A stretch of 64,000 nt of DNA from Clitopilus passeckerianus (GCA_944990035.1 CALYLX010000145.1:1054001-1118000); one strand, 5' to 3'. Shown: positions 11,335-24,881, numbered from the stretch's first letter. Made by a program: numbers and translations. Notes: generated by a model from the letters alone, not told the origin.

Positions 11335-13754
11335 GGATCCCTGATACACAAAACTTCGTCGCACTCAACCATACCCCAATCTGCCTTGAAGGCGCTCTTT
11401 ACTGAGGGAGGTACACATCCCGACCACTACCCCATCATCCGTGACGAAATCCTCCCAGTCCCGTTTGACCTCTGGCACATCCCCTGCACGGGATCCCGTC
11501 AACACCCCCAGCACTGGCTCCATCGACACTGTGGCAGAGGATCTCCCTTCTGAATTGGCCACTATCCCGGGCGCTTCCTCCCAACCTTCACAGGTCAAAA
11601 CCCTCCACCAGCCCCTGCCTATGACGGTACTTCTACTGATCTGGAGAAGGAGACGGTCCCTTCATACACTTCGCAAGGTCTGCGTGCTAAGACTTCCTTC
11701 GATGATGGACTTATATCCAGTCGTCTCACGCCTGATCTCCCAGCCTCACAGCTGAGCCCACGCCCCAGCACCGATCTCTTTGAGAACTCGCGCCCATGGA
11801 ATTATTCTCCTCCCCCTGCTTCTCTTCATTCTCCTTCGTATGGCAGCAAGTATCCTCGGACTCAAGATGGTTCGTCAATATGAATTCCATGTATTTTGAT
11901 TTTCACGTGCCGACATTTTGTGTAGATGATCTGTACAGCTACGAAGAGCGCTATTCCGAATTCCTTTTCCCCAAATACAACAAGTTCGAGCACCACTCCT
12001 CCCCTGCCATCCCTAACCCTCGACGTCCCCCTTCTCATGAGACACCAATCGGAAGAACTGGGGTGGTGAGCCATGTTCAAGGATATTCGTCATCAACACG
12101 GCAAAGTTCGTTATCTCGACCCCCCAAGTTTGAAAGACCCCCAGTTCAGCGCCTCCGACGAGGCGGATGAATACTTTGACAATCCGTATACTCGAGACTA
12201 CCCTAACCCGACGAGGTACGCGCGGGATCATCATCGCGTTCTGAGCATTCAATCCGAGTTATTCAAGGACATTCGTCATCAACGTGGCAGGCCTCGCTAC
12301 TTCGACCCTCCAAATTCGGGGGACTCCCAACTGAGTGCCTCCGACGAGGAGAACGATGATGACTCTGATGGCGAACGGATAAGGCCATCCTTCATTCGAC
12401 TGAAAGTTTCCTCAAGGATGAAGTGCGCACGAGAGGCGAAGGAAGATCCAGCGTTGAAGGAGGAGAAAGAGAGGAGGCAGTGTGAGGAGGCGGCCCTTCG
12501 GCAAGAGGAAGAGGAGAAGAGGAGACTGGAAGAAGATACTCATCGCCAGGAGGAGATCGAGCGAAGGGCGATAGAGCTCGTCGAAGATGTAAGGAGGAAG
12601 GAAGAAGAGTAGAAGCGTTTGGAGGAGGTGGCCCGTCAGAGGGAGGAGGAAGAGAAGAAGCGAATCAAGGAGCAAGAGGCCCTCAAGAGAGAACACTGGG
12701 CCACAGAGCGGCGAAGGAAGGGGGAGAGACGTCAATGGAACGAGGCTTCAGGACATAAACGCAGACCACAACAGGACGAATATTACAAAATACAGGAAGC
12801 GCAGTGGAGAGACGCAGCAACCCGCCCAGAAAAAGGAGCGGTCCTCGGCAGAGATAAACCACATACCACACGTGCTGGACCCCGTCGCACCCTAGACGTC
12901 TTGCCAGGCACGGACCAACAGCAGCAGAGGACGACTCGGCCGAGAGATTGAGGTGGCTTCCGGTGGAGCAAGCCAGGCAAAAACAATACAAAGCATGCAC
13001 AGGCCAGAGGGAGCAGATTTATCCTCAGGCTAAGGGCCACAAGCATCCTTATAGCGGTACACAAGAGCTGGCGAACGGCTCCAGCTCACACCATACTACT
13101 ACCAGCACTCCGTATTCAGCTTGGCAATCCAACAAATCTGGGGACACATTGCAACCCCTTCCTACTCCGGCCTTGCGAACCCCCATCTCTTCCTACCCAC
13201 CAACCTTCGGCGGGTTTGGTCGAGCAGATGGAAACGTCATTGATCGGCGGGACATCCCAAAAGGGTCGAACGGGAACCAGCTAGAGCAGTCTCTGAACAT
13301 GAAGAACAAACCTGTCAACTCGCATCTCCAGGCTCGTGAAGGTGGGAGAATGTCGATCACCAACGGTCTTTTCGCCGTCTACGAGAGCCATGGGCGTTTG
13401 TGGGCTACTGTAGGCTCTAAGCCACAGCTCCGTTGGAGGGACTTCCCCTGGCCAATTTTCCAGATTCCGACGTCGCCAGAGGAGATCACAATCCATGCCG
13501 TCGACGCGTGCCTGCAATCTCCCCATTATCCCGTAAACGCAAAAGTCAAGATCTACAAGGATCGCATCCGAGACCAACTCAGAAGGTGGAATCCTGATCA
13601 TGTCGAGAAACAGGTCTTACCTAGAGTGCTAGATAATCAGAAGGAGGCGGTCCGCGAAGCAGTCAGATCGGTGGCTCGTGTTCTACACTACCTTAACTCA
13701 CCAGCGAACACCCAACTCATAGTTCCCGCGACGTCTTTCACCGTTTCGAAGTAG
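11335..13754 (+). pseudogene. Truncated, broken copy of the coiled-coil / J-like gene
   Basis: The sequence aligns with the intact gene from about its base 3450 to its end. Shared landmarks include ACCCCATCATCC, GATGGTTCGTCAATAT at the intron donor, and the KDIRHQ..G.. and RWxPD regions. The intron is retained (about 11871-11927), so this is a DNA-level duplication and not a processed copy. The copy is 2.4 kb against 4.2 kb: much of the Ser/Pro region and about two thirds of the coiled coil are missing. An in-frame TAG lies at 12610-12612, where the intact gene has CAG, and the C-terminal block (12948-13754) is in a different frame. The HPD motif has become NPD (13590). The region before and including KDIRHQ is itself duplicated within the copy. 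Expression as separate fragments cannot be excluded. Confidence 0.75.
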
Positions 13755-14093
13755 GCTACACAAGTTTTTCTTGATATACCGAATGTGAATGTCCATGACA
13801 AGCCCATGATCATTCATGGCTTTACAGAACGCTGATCGCGAACCACTTCTTTTGAACGTTGGTGATTGGATATTTTCCCTGACGACTTTATCTACACAAC
13901 TCGACGCCTGGGATGGTGTGAGGGTACCATTGGTTGCGTAGACTGGGATACCTCCGCTAGGGTAGCGATAGCCTTGGAAGCCAACCTGTACTTGTATGAC
14001 GTCAGTCATGTAGCCCGTATTTCCTGACCATTGGCGAGTAGGTCTACTATACGCGTTCCCTTTCAAGCTATTAGTCGGGTCGCGGGAAATCAC
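13698..14093 (-). CDS. Uncertain minus-strand open frame, possibly part of a secreted protein
   Basis: This frame has a non-random look in its first two thirds: GFQGYRYPSGGIPVYATNG, followed by a Cys-containing stretch TPSQASSCVDKVV. The last third (basic, irregular) overlaps the end of the broken coiled-coil copy and is probably not coding. An AG acceptor just upstream (around 14067-14070) would allow an earlier exon. No signal peptide, family motif or complete model is visible. It may be an exon of a decayed gene. Confidence 0.25.
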   Translation of the reverse strand: MISRDPTNSLKGNAYSRPTRQWSGNTGYMTDVIQVQVGFQGYRYPSGGIPVYATNGTLTPSQASSCVDKVVRENIQSPTFKRSGSRSAFCKAMNDHGLVMDIHIRYIKKNLCSLLRNGERRRGNYELGVRW

Positions 14094-14464
14094 TTTGCGG
14101 TAAACCAGTTATTAGGGCTATTTATGGTGAATCAGTGCAACAGCGACGAACATTGATGGCCTGAACAACCTCTCGCTGGATGGTGCTAGCAGAGGGTGCT
14201 GCTACATTGCAACCAAACGGCTGCAGTCTTGCGGTATTGTGTTATAAGCATAAGGAGTTTAACACGAGCTAAGCAACTATTGACTGTCTCTCAACAAATC
14301 GACAGAGGTGGCCTGTGGACGAAGTGAACGGAAATAAATGGGCAGGCATATTCGTCCTGGCGTTCGTTGTGGCGTTTGTGCGATTGGAATGTCACGTCAA
14401 AAAGTCAACCAAGGAAATCTTCACAAAACGAATGCAAACTGAGTATATATGTCAGTGCCCAGGA

Positions 14465-14560
14465 GGTTTATCAGCATTAGTCTACAGGCAGACATCATTC
14501 CACGGATACCGCGCTGACAGAGATGTAGGAGGAACGAGGACCTCCGTTCGGACGTATGTC
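14465..14560 (+). repeat. Copy 2 of the diverged 90-bp segment
   Basis: This is the partner of 8970-9062. The same words occur in order (TTAGTCTA, CGAGGACCTCCGTTCGGAC, TATGTCAA), but about two extra bases before GAGGACCTCC shift the frame relative to copy 1. It lies about 0.7 kb after the end of the coiled-coil pseudogene. Confidence 0.55.
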
Positions 14561-17500
14561 AAAATTGACCTTCTCCACGGATTGAGGGCATAAGTAGGCG
14601 CGCTCATCAGCTTCTCTAACATGCATTCCGGGCTGTCCAACCTTGATTTGGTACAATCAAAGTAGGCGCCCAAGGAACACCGACAGAAAACATGCTGAAG
14701 TGGCGTTAGATGGAGTATTTGACAGGTTCTGCTTCGAAGGCGGCGTTTACATTCCGAATCAGCAGTCAACAGAAAGCAGTTCAAGGGGCAAAGTTGTTAG
14801 GATTTGGTGATCCTGATAAAGCATCCGCCAGAAAGAAATGCGACTGGACAAGTTGTTGTTCACGCATTCGTGTGATGGTACAATAGAGTGCAGTGAAAGG
14901 CAAAGAAGAGTACTAAAGCGTCGAATTTGTGATCGAGAGACAGAAATATGGAGCCAACATCGTGCCCAGGTACGCTAACTTCGTGAAGGGAGAAGGGATA
15001 CTTTCTCTTCTGCGATTATGTCTATCTGTCCGTTGGGCAAGCATGTTCATGTAGTTTCCGCAAACGAGTTCCACGTGTGGTGAAATGTGAGAAATCCCGC
15101 ACCTCGAAAAGAGCTGTGCACCGAAGAAATCCCATCAAATCCCAGGATCTGGAAACGCGGTTGCCCAAATGAAGCACTCAAACCCGTGAGAATTCACGGT
15201 CCGGTGAACCACCAATTTGGACCACAGGAGTTTTCGTACTTGCGACGGCTGGGAGGTTAGAGACTCCGGACAAAGGAAGCATTCATTAAGCCAAGGATCA
15301 AACTAAAAGCCACTTGAGAACGTTAAAACGAGACTCCAGCCTAGACATTGACAGCCCTGTTTGTTATCGATGCATTCATCAATTGCAACTTGTGAGGCTG
15401 ATGTGACCCCAACCAAAAGAAAATTCTCCTTGATTTCTCTCCATTTTTCCTTGATGCGTACAACGTTCGAATGGCCTCCAAAATTAGCGCTCCCAAATAG
15501 GGTGTTTATGAACTGCGCCCGGGATGAAGTGGGCGGTTTATGGCCGTAAGTCCTGCATCATGGGTAGTTCCGTTTCTCTGATGGAATTCTGCGACGTACG
15601 AGGTATGCTTGCAAATGCCTTGGAAAAACGAACACGTAAACACAACTTCTGAATCTACAATCGGCTTTTCCAGCACTCTGGGGGCATGGAGGGTCTACGA
15701 AGATTCATTAAATTAGCCCTTGAATCTGCACTGGCATTTGCATCCAGTTGGGTTGACCCCATTGTCTGCATCATAAAGTCGGGAGGCACCCTGAAGATGG
15801 CTTTGAGCTATCTTCCTTACCATCCGAAAGCTCTTTGCAGGATTACATCTGAAACGATGTGTGGTTTTAGACTTCGAAGAGCCTCTGTAACCAATGGCCG
15901 GATCACAATGTCAATATGGGCGTCAATCTTCAATTTACTCAGACGGGACCCTCCCTGTCCAAGGACGAGGTATTGCTGCCCTGTCGATTTGCGAACTCGT
16001 GTCGATTAAACTGACATCACTCAGTGATGCAAAATTTCTTATCGATGCCGACCTATGAGAAACTTGGACTCTAAAGCTAGCGAGAGCGACACGACCTTCA
16101 GAGCAAATTTGCAATTTCGGAAAATATCACATTCCCAGAATCCGTGGGCATTCCAGCGAGCTTGGAGAGCCGTTTGCTCGATAGAGATCAAACAGCATGC
16201 GTCCAAGGCAATTGCCGTGCAATCCCACGAGAGCTCCACTCCACTTCCACCATATTGCGACCTTTCGCTGTATTTTGATGATATCTTCATGCGGCGTCAG
16301 TCTACTGCCTGTCGTTGAGCAAGGAACAAAACTCAAATCCCTACTCTGCTCATGTGTACCCTGGCGACGACCTGTTGAGACTCAAGATCGTGGGGCCGAG
16401 TCACGCACTAACTCGGTACTGCCCTCGTGTAGTTCTAGGCCGGCGGATGCGTCGGAATAGACCACTACACCGGATGTCGTTTCTTGACATATCATAGTTA
16501 GACGACTGTTCCTGACATCACCTGGCTTTCGAGGACTTTGATAGGAACTTTTTGTGTGGGTCATGCTCTCAGAGTCTATTTCTCGCGATTGGACGAGGAC
16601 TACTCAGCTGGTCGACCTGGAATTTCGGAATCTTTTGGCTAGGGACCGCATAGCTCCTAATTCTTCCTCTGCTTTACGCCGTCGGAATGCCGGCGTTTCT
16701 CCAACTAGGGTCATTAGACTAACCTGGATGCGCCAATCCTTCGAGCACTTGCTCCCAATCCAGTCTGTCTGTCTACTTCCGTCCACTGTCAAACTATATC
16801 CGCTTTGAACTGAAATAGAAAATATCCGAGAAAGGACTAGTAAGTTGATTCTTCAGGATTTCCTGACGCAACCATTCATCTACTGAACATCTGAGCAGCA
16901 CGACGCGCCAGTCAATGGTATAATCCGGTGAACGGAGTTCAAACACGTCCTCGTCATTGGCTGCTGTCCTTCTGTTTGATAATATCAGGAGGTAAGAAGC
17001 GTTCTTAGACCTTCTGTCCGATCTTATCGATGGTCGACCCCAACGAAGACACCTGAAGAATTTCACAATTTGAGTTATTTCACGTTAGCTCGAGATATTT
17101 TTGGAGAGAACCAACGAGGGAATAACATGTTGGTGTCTTCAATTGCTGCGCAAGTCAAAATCTACCATACGGTGTCAGCAATCCTCTTTCTCGGCGTCGT
17201 CTTCACTTTTCATCACCTCCATATGGGCTGGCATCCACTGGTCGGGTTCTGTCAGCTATTGAAGATCTAGTGGCTCCAGTCATTCCCAGTGAACTCGGTT
17301 AGCTTGCGATCACTTGGACATTAAGTATGCTTGGGTTTACTGACAGCCTCCTAAGGTAATCGGCTTGAACATTTTGCCATTCGCCTTCAAGATCCGACTG
17401 TCTGTCGAAGCGAAAGCTTCCGTCCGCACGACCGGATGCACAATCCGCTCCCTGTCATGGAACGAAGCTCACATCGCTTCAATCCCCAAAGGCCATGATA

Positions 17501-20500
17501 CTCTTTAAGCCAATAATGTTTTCCCAACGTACCACTTGCTGCCGAGTCCACAACTCGTGACTGATCCTCTCAAAGGTCTGGACTATTGTGATCATGCATG
17601 GGAGCAACGCGGAGGACGTTCGATGCAGATTTTTGCATCCGAAAGCACTGTTTGGACGAATCGAACTTCTGATTTCACCAGGCAAGCGGTACTCCACATA
17701 GGCTACTAACGCCACAAGTCCGGTAGCGTAGACTGTGCTGCACTCGACTTCTCTCGGATGACGGTGATTGAGAGGACATTTTTGCAAATGAAATGAACAT
17801 TGGATCAAAGATATCCTTGTGCGTCTCCTTGTTTGTGTCAAACGTTTAAGTATCAATGCGCCACAGATTTAGGCCCACGGCCAATTGGAAACTGAGACGC
17901 AATGCTTGCCGTAGAAAGAGCATAAACACTGTCAATCTACGTCATAGTGTAAGGTTCTGTCGCAGCATCGGCTAGATGAGCTGGGTGGATCACCGAGGTG
18001 CCTTTAGAATTCCATGATGATCGCGTATTATCGTGTGCCCAAGGCCCTTTTTTCGAGTTAATCCTGACATTCCATTCACCTCTAAGGCCCTCGTGTGCAG
18101 TATGGGACCCTCTGAACATGCTGCTAATATGAAAAAGGGAGGAATACCGGATCCGAGGAGTGTTTACATGGTTGACAGTCAGCTTAATTGAAACTCGAAC
18201 AGATTTTTCTCCTTTTCCCATGCGTGGTAGACATGCCGCTGAAGGCGGGTAGAGCATATATCTCGGTTCTTGTAATCATTGTTAACTGACCCGTTGCAGC
18301 ATTTTTAAAGCATGGTAGCATATCGTATGTCACTCATCCTATGAGGGTAACACTAGTATTAGGACGGAATTCATCTCGATACGTCAGTCCAAAGATGTTC
18401 AGACTTCTCTCTGACGAATACCACGGTATCCTTGCGTCAGGTCAAACTACACCAAGATCTTGAGGATAAACTACTTGAAAGATCTCGGTTATATCTTGCC
18501 TGCCAGCCAGGGTGTTCATCGTGCCTAAATGAATCCTGGGATTCATGTATAAATTTGTGACTATTATAGATACACACCTCTGGCCGCTCTCCACATCAAC
18601 ACATATCGTGTCAGTGCAACAAGCGTCAGAGCAAGTGGGCAAAGTCGGCGTCGAAGGCAGTTTTGAACCCGCCGATGATGGCTGATTATGGTCATGTTGG
18701 TATCGGACTTACCATAGGCGGTAACATGGCGATTACACATCAAATTGATCAAAGCGCCCTGGGGCCTGGTGGCGATGCTGGAAGAGGTCTGCGACACACG
18801 ATGGCGGGATGATGCTCCTGAGGCTGCTGCAATACTCCACTGACATTCGACGCAACGTCACAACGTCGTCCTTGTTTCCTGGTCAACAAGGTGTTGCCCG
18901 CCGGTTGAAATACATGTCTTCTGTGGCGTAAAACATATCCCTGACCGACAGAATACCCTCCGAGGGAGACATTCCGTTGGCCATGAGTTGGCAACTCTTT
19001 GACTTAGCGGACACATCCAACCACATCCAAGATCCCGCAAAACACGGCAAGATGATACTTACTTGTAGAGGTGATTATTTTCCCGTCTATCGGGGTAAAC
19101 TACGCATCTGCAAGGGTATCTCCGTGAGGGAGAAAGAAATCCCAAGGCGGCCTCAGTTCGGACATCCGAAGGTTTTGTACAGATCACGGCCAATCATGCC
19201 GGATCGGCCAGGTACTTTCCAACATCGAGTTCAGCATGCGAGGTTGCTGTTGCTATGGGCTAGAGCCTGGAGGCCGTGCGTGAGGTATCCTGAGAGCTCA
19301 CGCCTCATGAAGACCTCGAGCAAGGTGGAGCTTTGGAGCTGAGTAGCATGCCTTGGTAGAGATCAACCATCACGTAGCTTAAGCAAATAACAGCTGAAAA
19401 GTCGCCGAGAGGACGATGTTACGCATTTGATTGAAGTCTCGTACCCTTTGTGCGGTTGCATTCGTTTAATTTTGGCATAATCGTGTTGAATACATCAACA
19501 GACTACGGGATTGCTACCTGGCTGCGGCACTCCTTTGGCTTACTCAGTTCGCGTGCTTGCTCTCTTAGCTGATAGATGCCCCTGTTTCCGACGAATGACG
19601 ACGCCGGGATTTCAAACGTCCTCAGGCAAAATCCTCATCTCAATCCTCCTGTGTTACACACATCGTTACACGCATCCACTCCATCCCTTCCGTCAGTGAA
19701 TCACTAAAAGTTGATAAGAGGAGCAGAGTTGCCATTATAGAAGCCTTAATAAGCACCAGGAATCTTTCATCAACTATCATGCCACCACCGCGGTCAAACA
19801 TTCTGATTAACTCACGATTCGTCGGGCTGGCCTCTCTAAGATTTATGCCTCTGCAGGGACTAGGATGGCGAGTGGACCCGGCGGTCTTGTTCTGACCTTT
19901 ATCAGAAGTATTGTGGTCTGTACGAGATAGGGGCTCCTCACATGTGTTATAATGTTGCATAGGCTTGGTTATTGGCTATCTAGCAGCATAATACAGGCGC
20001 CGCCGTTTGAAGGATAAAATGGTATACGTAGCCATAAGTCTCGGAGTATGGTGGTAGTTCGGTGATTGCGGTAATCTCAACCATTATTTGTATAACTGAG
20101 GTGATACAGCGCCGAGGTCAGTCCCATTGCAGCTTGGGATCCTTTCAGTATACTTTGACACAAATACGAGATCCGATCAAGCATGGTACAAGTTGAACAG
20201 TAAACACGTATCCCGGCAGGAGGATTCCTCCATTCAACGGTGTAGAGGCCACATGAGCTGAAATTAAGGGCTCACAGGTTATGCACTCTCCAATTCGTCG
20301 TATTGCCAGTGTGTGCAGGCTGATCTGCTCGAAGAGTAAACAGGTTGATGACAGGTGAAATGCTTGGCAGATGCAAGAGATTACAAGAAGGAAAAGTCAA
20401 CGGCAAGTCAAAGCCAAGAACCAGTGAAAGTTTCATGATCGGACAGACCGGTAAAGTGGGCGATCGCAGGAAGTTTGCGAGCTGCATTGGTTCATATTTA

Positions 20501-23500
20501 GGAACGCTGAGGCACAATGCAATGTATCAGACAAGCGTCCAATAGCTTCTTCGTAGTCGGCAGTTGGACACCTGCGATAGTCTCAAGGAGTAGGCACTAG
20601 AGAACCATGTGAAAGACGTCGAATCCCACTCCCAAGGAGGAGATGAAAAAAAGGACTAGGGGATTTGTTCACAGGATGAAAGTCAAATGAATAAACCACG
20701 ATACTGTCGGATAACATGTAAGGAAAGCTCCAGACAGACCTGCGCAATACCACGATCTCTTGACGGGGTGCGGATGAGATAGCCAAGCAGAGCATGCCCT
20801 GAAGGAGAGCATTCGATAGGGGTTGTGCTGGTTTGCCCGGAGTCCCGGTGTTCGGACATCGTGTATCAGGCCAGAATCCAAAAAGAGATGAGAAACAGCT
20901 CTCTCCAACCGAAACCGAAACGGCTGGAACATCCTTGGGTCAGCCTTTCGTTCATGCACATACCTTCGGAAAAGAAAGCACAGAGGCGCATCAGAGCGAT
21001 ACTGCCACTGTCACAGCTCATCTCTCCAAGAAGTCGGTTGGGTAAACATACATGCATGCCTCCATTGACAACCTGCGTTGTTTTCCCAGTATTTTCAGGC
21101 AGCAGACCCCAAAAGACTGGTCGGGAGTAGAAGGGATTCCAATTGGAGTTTGCCCATCCTGGGAACGATTTGCCGTATTCCGTTAGTTTACACCCCCGAA
21201 CCTCCGAAAGTTACTCCGACAGAAGGCTGACTACTCCAAGGACCAAGAGTGTCCGTCTGATCGTTGTCTCCCACCGCGTCGCGTTGCACTGCAGGTGCCG
21301 GTTGTCTCCACGTCGACTCTCGCTTCTTCAATTGAAACGGCTCTTGAGACAGAATAAGTTCTCGTATTGAACTAAATCTGGGGGATCGTCGACGCGCCTA
21401 CAGAGTCAAACCGGGATTCAACTGGGATTCAGCCGACTTCTTGTGGGTTCAATCCAATACCCTGGAAAGCTAGCTGGTTTCAGATCCGAACCTCTTGAGA
21501 GCTTGTGGGGGACACTGGAGTCTGCTGGCCATCGGCTACCGAAAATATTCTAACCTAACGGGCTCAAATAACATCGGCCCGATGGGTCGTGTTAACGACA
21601 CGATTCACAGTGGACTTAATGCTCGTTCTCGAATCTGATACGTAGCAGATTGATTCTATTGAGGTGGACCCTAAACTGGGCCTCCCTGCAACCAGGAACT
21701 CTCAATCGACACATCTGTCTGGCGTCTGTCTATTCATCAAGTATGATGCTCCACCCAAGAGCCCCGAGTCTTCTCTTGCGTTCATATCCTTCTCAGATTC
21801 CCAACGTCTTTCAGCTCAGGTTTAATTTCGCCTAACGCGCCTAACAAACCATGCAAGGACACGTAAAGATGTACCTTGGCATTCGGTTCAGCCAAGTAAT
21901 CTACTTATCACCATCGTCGATAGATAGCGCCTGGGACTTTATTCGGTCGACCAATGAATTGCAGAGCGACAATGATCTGCTGTGATGTTGATGTGTGGGT
22001 GAGGATGTGTCCCATACAAGGTGAACGGGTCACAGGCATTGACACCTTGACGTGTATCGACAGGGTTTCTGCAGGGCTCGTTGCCGAGCTTCGTCCACAA
22101 GTTGAAGACCCAGAAAGAGAATAAAAATAGAGGACTTGAACTTTGTTCGACGCAAGTTAAGTTTACTCGAGGTAAGTACAACTTACACGGCTTGGACCCT
22201 GGCATGGTGCTGAATGGAAGTACCAACAATGTCGGATTTGCGACTGACTGCTACCGACGGTGTACAGATCCTACTGCTAAATCCAAGGCCATGAAAGGCC
22301 GGATCTCGGTTATACGCACCAGGCCGGTATCTTCTTCCCGTGTAAGTTTAGAGCTCGAGCTTGGCATTCTTTTGAGTTGCTTAAAACCGCAGCTTACTGT
22401 CCATTATAAGGCCTCAGTTTTCTAGATAAATGGTTATCTCCGATCCACCCCGTATCATAAGATTGGATTGGCTTTAACAAAAGGACAAGTTCCGGAACTT
22501 CCGGTGTGTGGAAAGGTTCTTTGACAAGTCACAGGTCTTTCATCCATCGATAAACTCCCTTTAACTCAGGACTGGATGAACGGAAAGTCTTCTAGACGAA
22601 GTAGGGTTTTCTCCGAAACCAGGATGCAGAGTTCAAGTACCGGGATCGTAAACTCAGTGAAATGATAAATTGGTAAGTCATTGGATTCCCTTCTTGGACA
22701 CTGTTGACCTATTCTCGTCAAATAAAGCAATCCAGTGACTATTTCCATCCATTCAGACTGCCTGTAACTCGGCGTCCGGTAGTGCAAAGCCAGTTTGAAA
22801 GAAATGTACGGCATTCAAGTTCAGGTCAATATCAAACTGCAGCCTTCACGTTCGAAGCTACAGTGTCATCTCGTTCGGCAACCTACTCAAAATCAAAACA
22901 TTCCTGTCGCCTAAGGGCATGCCACCAGGACTTAGTTCCACGCCTCCGCTACCCCAATTCCGAATCCTATTCTTGTCCGAAGTTAATGCTAGTAAGCCCT
23001 CGGCAACACTCGGGTAAAACCGCTCCAAAGAAAAATCCTTCCAATCCTCGCAGATAGAGCTTCCAGCAGTAAGATTCGGATGAGGCTCGGAGCGCTCATA
23101 GTTCATCTGTATTCCTATTCATCCAGATAATTATAGACGCCTTTGTATTCCAAGATGATGGAGGTGCGCCAGCGATTCCTGATGCCAGTCCCGATGATCA
23201 AGCTGCGCGACAAATATAGCGGCATATGCTTTCGAAGTCTGCTAAACTACTTGCGTATTGGATTCAAATCGGATAGGATTCGTTTGAACGAGGAATCCCG
23301 GCGTATCGGTAGTAGCCAACCAATGGTCCAGTGTGAGTTTTGAATGATATGATGAACGTAGTCGTCCGAACGATCAAAATGCATGCACAGCCAAGCACAT
23401 GTGCAAAAATGGTCAAAATTCCCTTAAGTTACAAGGAAGCATACTATGACAAGGACCCCACTGGCCATTGTGGCACTCGACCCACGACCCACGAGATATC

Positions 23501-23880
23501 AGTAGCCCACCCCAACGCCCATTGACACGCGCTCACATAGACGTGACACAGTGATGCGTGCTGGCAGTGCTGCTTTGTCCCTCGCTAGTAAATGTCGGTG
23601 GATATTGTATTTGTCATCGCCAACGCGCAAGACGTGGTGGTAGTGGGCCAGTGGCGTGTGGATATCTTTGAGTGTGGGTCTCTGAGTGCGTCCGTGATCG
23701 CTGCGCGTCGACCTCTTGGCTGACCTAGGATTGCGATAGCGGGCTTGGCCACCTCGGAGATGCATACACTTAAATGTTAATTGAGTATCCATGGGCGGAA
23801 AAGACTGGGCAGAGAGTTTGGAATGGGTGAGATAGGGCTCATAATATACACCGTTTACAGTTCTGCGAGGTTCTGGTCGC
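14561..23880. other. Gene-poor tract, nothing recognised
   Basis: Both strands and all open frames were read. No frame exceeds about 125 codons, none shows a familiar domain, and no set of exons with consistent phases could be assembled. No reverse transcriptase, integrase, transposase, long terminal repeat or simple satellite was recognised. The tract is best described as intergenic or heavily decayed sequence. Confidence 0.45.
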
Positions 23881-23889
23881 AGCCACTAG

Positions 23890-24080
23890 ATCCAGCGATC
23901 CTCCAAATTGCCTCCGAATTTCCAATTCTCGAGGAAGTTTACTAATTCCCCAGGGAAAGGAAAGAAGGTGGTCGTAGAAGTCAAAGAAGGACATATGCTA
24001 ACCAAACATACTGGTGAGGGAAAGATAAGTGGACGCTTACGAGGTTGTGAGGAGTTCCGGTGGTCCAAGCTTTTCTTACG
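23890..24080. repeat. Diverged tandem duplication, unit 1
   Basis: This unit resembles 24340-24510, about 440 bases downstream. In both, AAGGA(G)AAGAA is followed by CTAA..AAACATAC(T/C)GGTGAG(G/A)G, then by GGACGCTTACGAGG / GGGCGCTTCCGAGG, TGAGGA and a terminal CTTTTCTTAC / CTTCTTCTAG. Divergence is high, so the duplication is old. Minus-strand open frames run through both units but match nothing I know. Confidence 0.6.
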
Positions 24081-24339
24081 TCGATCATAGATAATAAGTC
24101 AATACAATGACGTCTACCTTCAAGCCATTCCTCAGGCTTATACCCAACCAAGATCCACTATATAGAGTTCGGAACTGCAAAGACAGGTCATACCGATAGA
24201 GTCTGTTGCCTTGCAAGATTCCGGTGAACCCCAGAGTTCTCTCAAATTTCAAGAAGACCTTTGCCGGAGCTGTGGAGGTGGAAGTAGCCGAAAGTCGAAG
24301 AGGAAGGGATACCCAAGATCGTCGTCATATCCCCAAATC

Positions 24340-24510
24340 TGTCTAAGTTGCCCAGAGATATCCAAGCATAAATTTCGTGGAAGGAGAAGAAAGAACGGAA
24401 GAATATCATGATGTAGGCCAACTAAAACATACCGGTGAGAGAACTTTGAACGAACGGGCGCTTCCGAGGGTGAGGAATTCTCCAACTGGGCTTCTTCTAG
24501 CCCCGAGGCA
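24340..24510. repeat. Diverged tandem duplication, unit 2
   Basis: Second unit of the duplication described for 23890-24080, in the same orientation. The best preserved part is the AAACATACCGGTGAGAG .. GCGCTTCCGAGGGTGAGGA core around 24426-24475. Confidence 0.6.
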
Positions 24511-24835
24511 GATCCGTTGAGTGGCAACTAAAAATGAACTGAATAGCCTTTAATTAAGCCATGACGATCATGTACATCATATACATCATGGCTGACTCGT
24601 CCTGAACCTAAGCACTTCCACTTTCCACTTTCAAGTGATCATGGCAGTGTTTCCACCTTGTTTCCACCCAACCAATCTCCCCGACACACAATCTCCAACG
24701 CCAGCGGGCCCTGATGCCTCAGGTTGCCAATCTCAGTGGCCTCGCTTAGAAGCCTGATCGCCACCAAAGAACGTGTTTTCAATGCCTCATGGCCACGGAG
24801 CAGACTTGGAATCTACTTGAAATAGGAAACTGGTT

Positions 24836-24881
24836 GGGAATTATGGGAATTAGGGAATTAGAGGGTATGAACGGGATAGGG
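24836..24881 (+). repeat. G-rich patch with telomere-like TTAGGG words
   Basis: Four GGG runs at 24836, 24845, 24853 and 24863 are separated by loops of 6, 5 and 7 bases, which satisfies the usual G-quadruplex pattern. Further GGG runs follow at 24873 and 24879. TTAGGG or near-TTAGGG words recur between here and 24930 (TTAGGGAATTAGAGGG, CCTTAGGGATA, ATAGGGATG). The repeats are irregular, so this is not a clean telomeric array. Confidence 0.5.
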
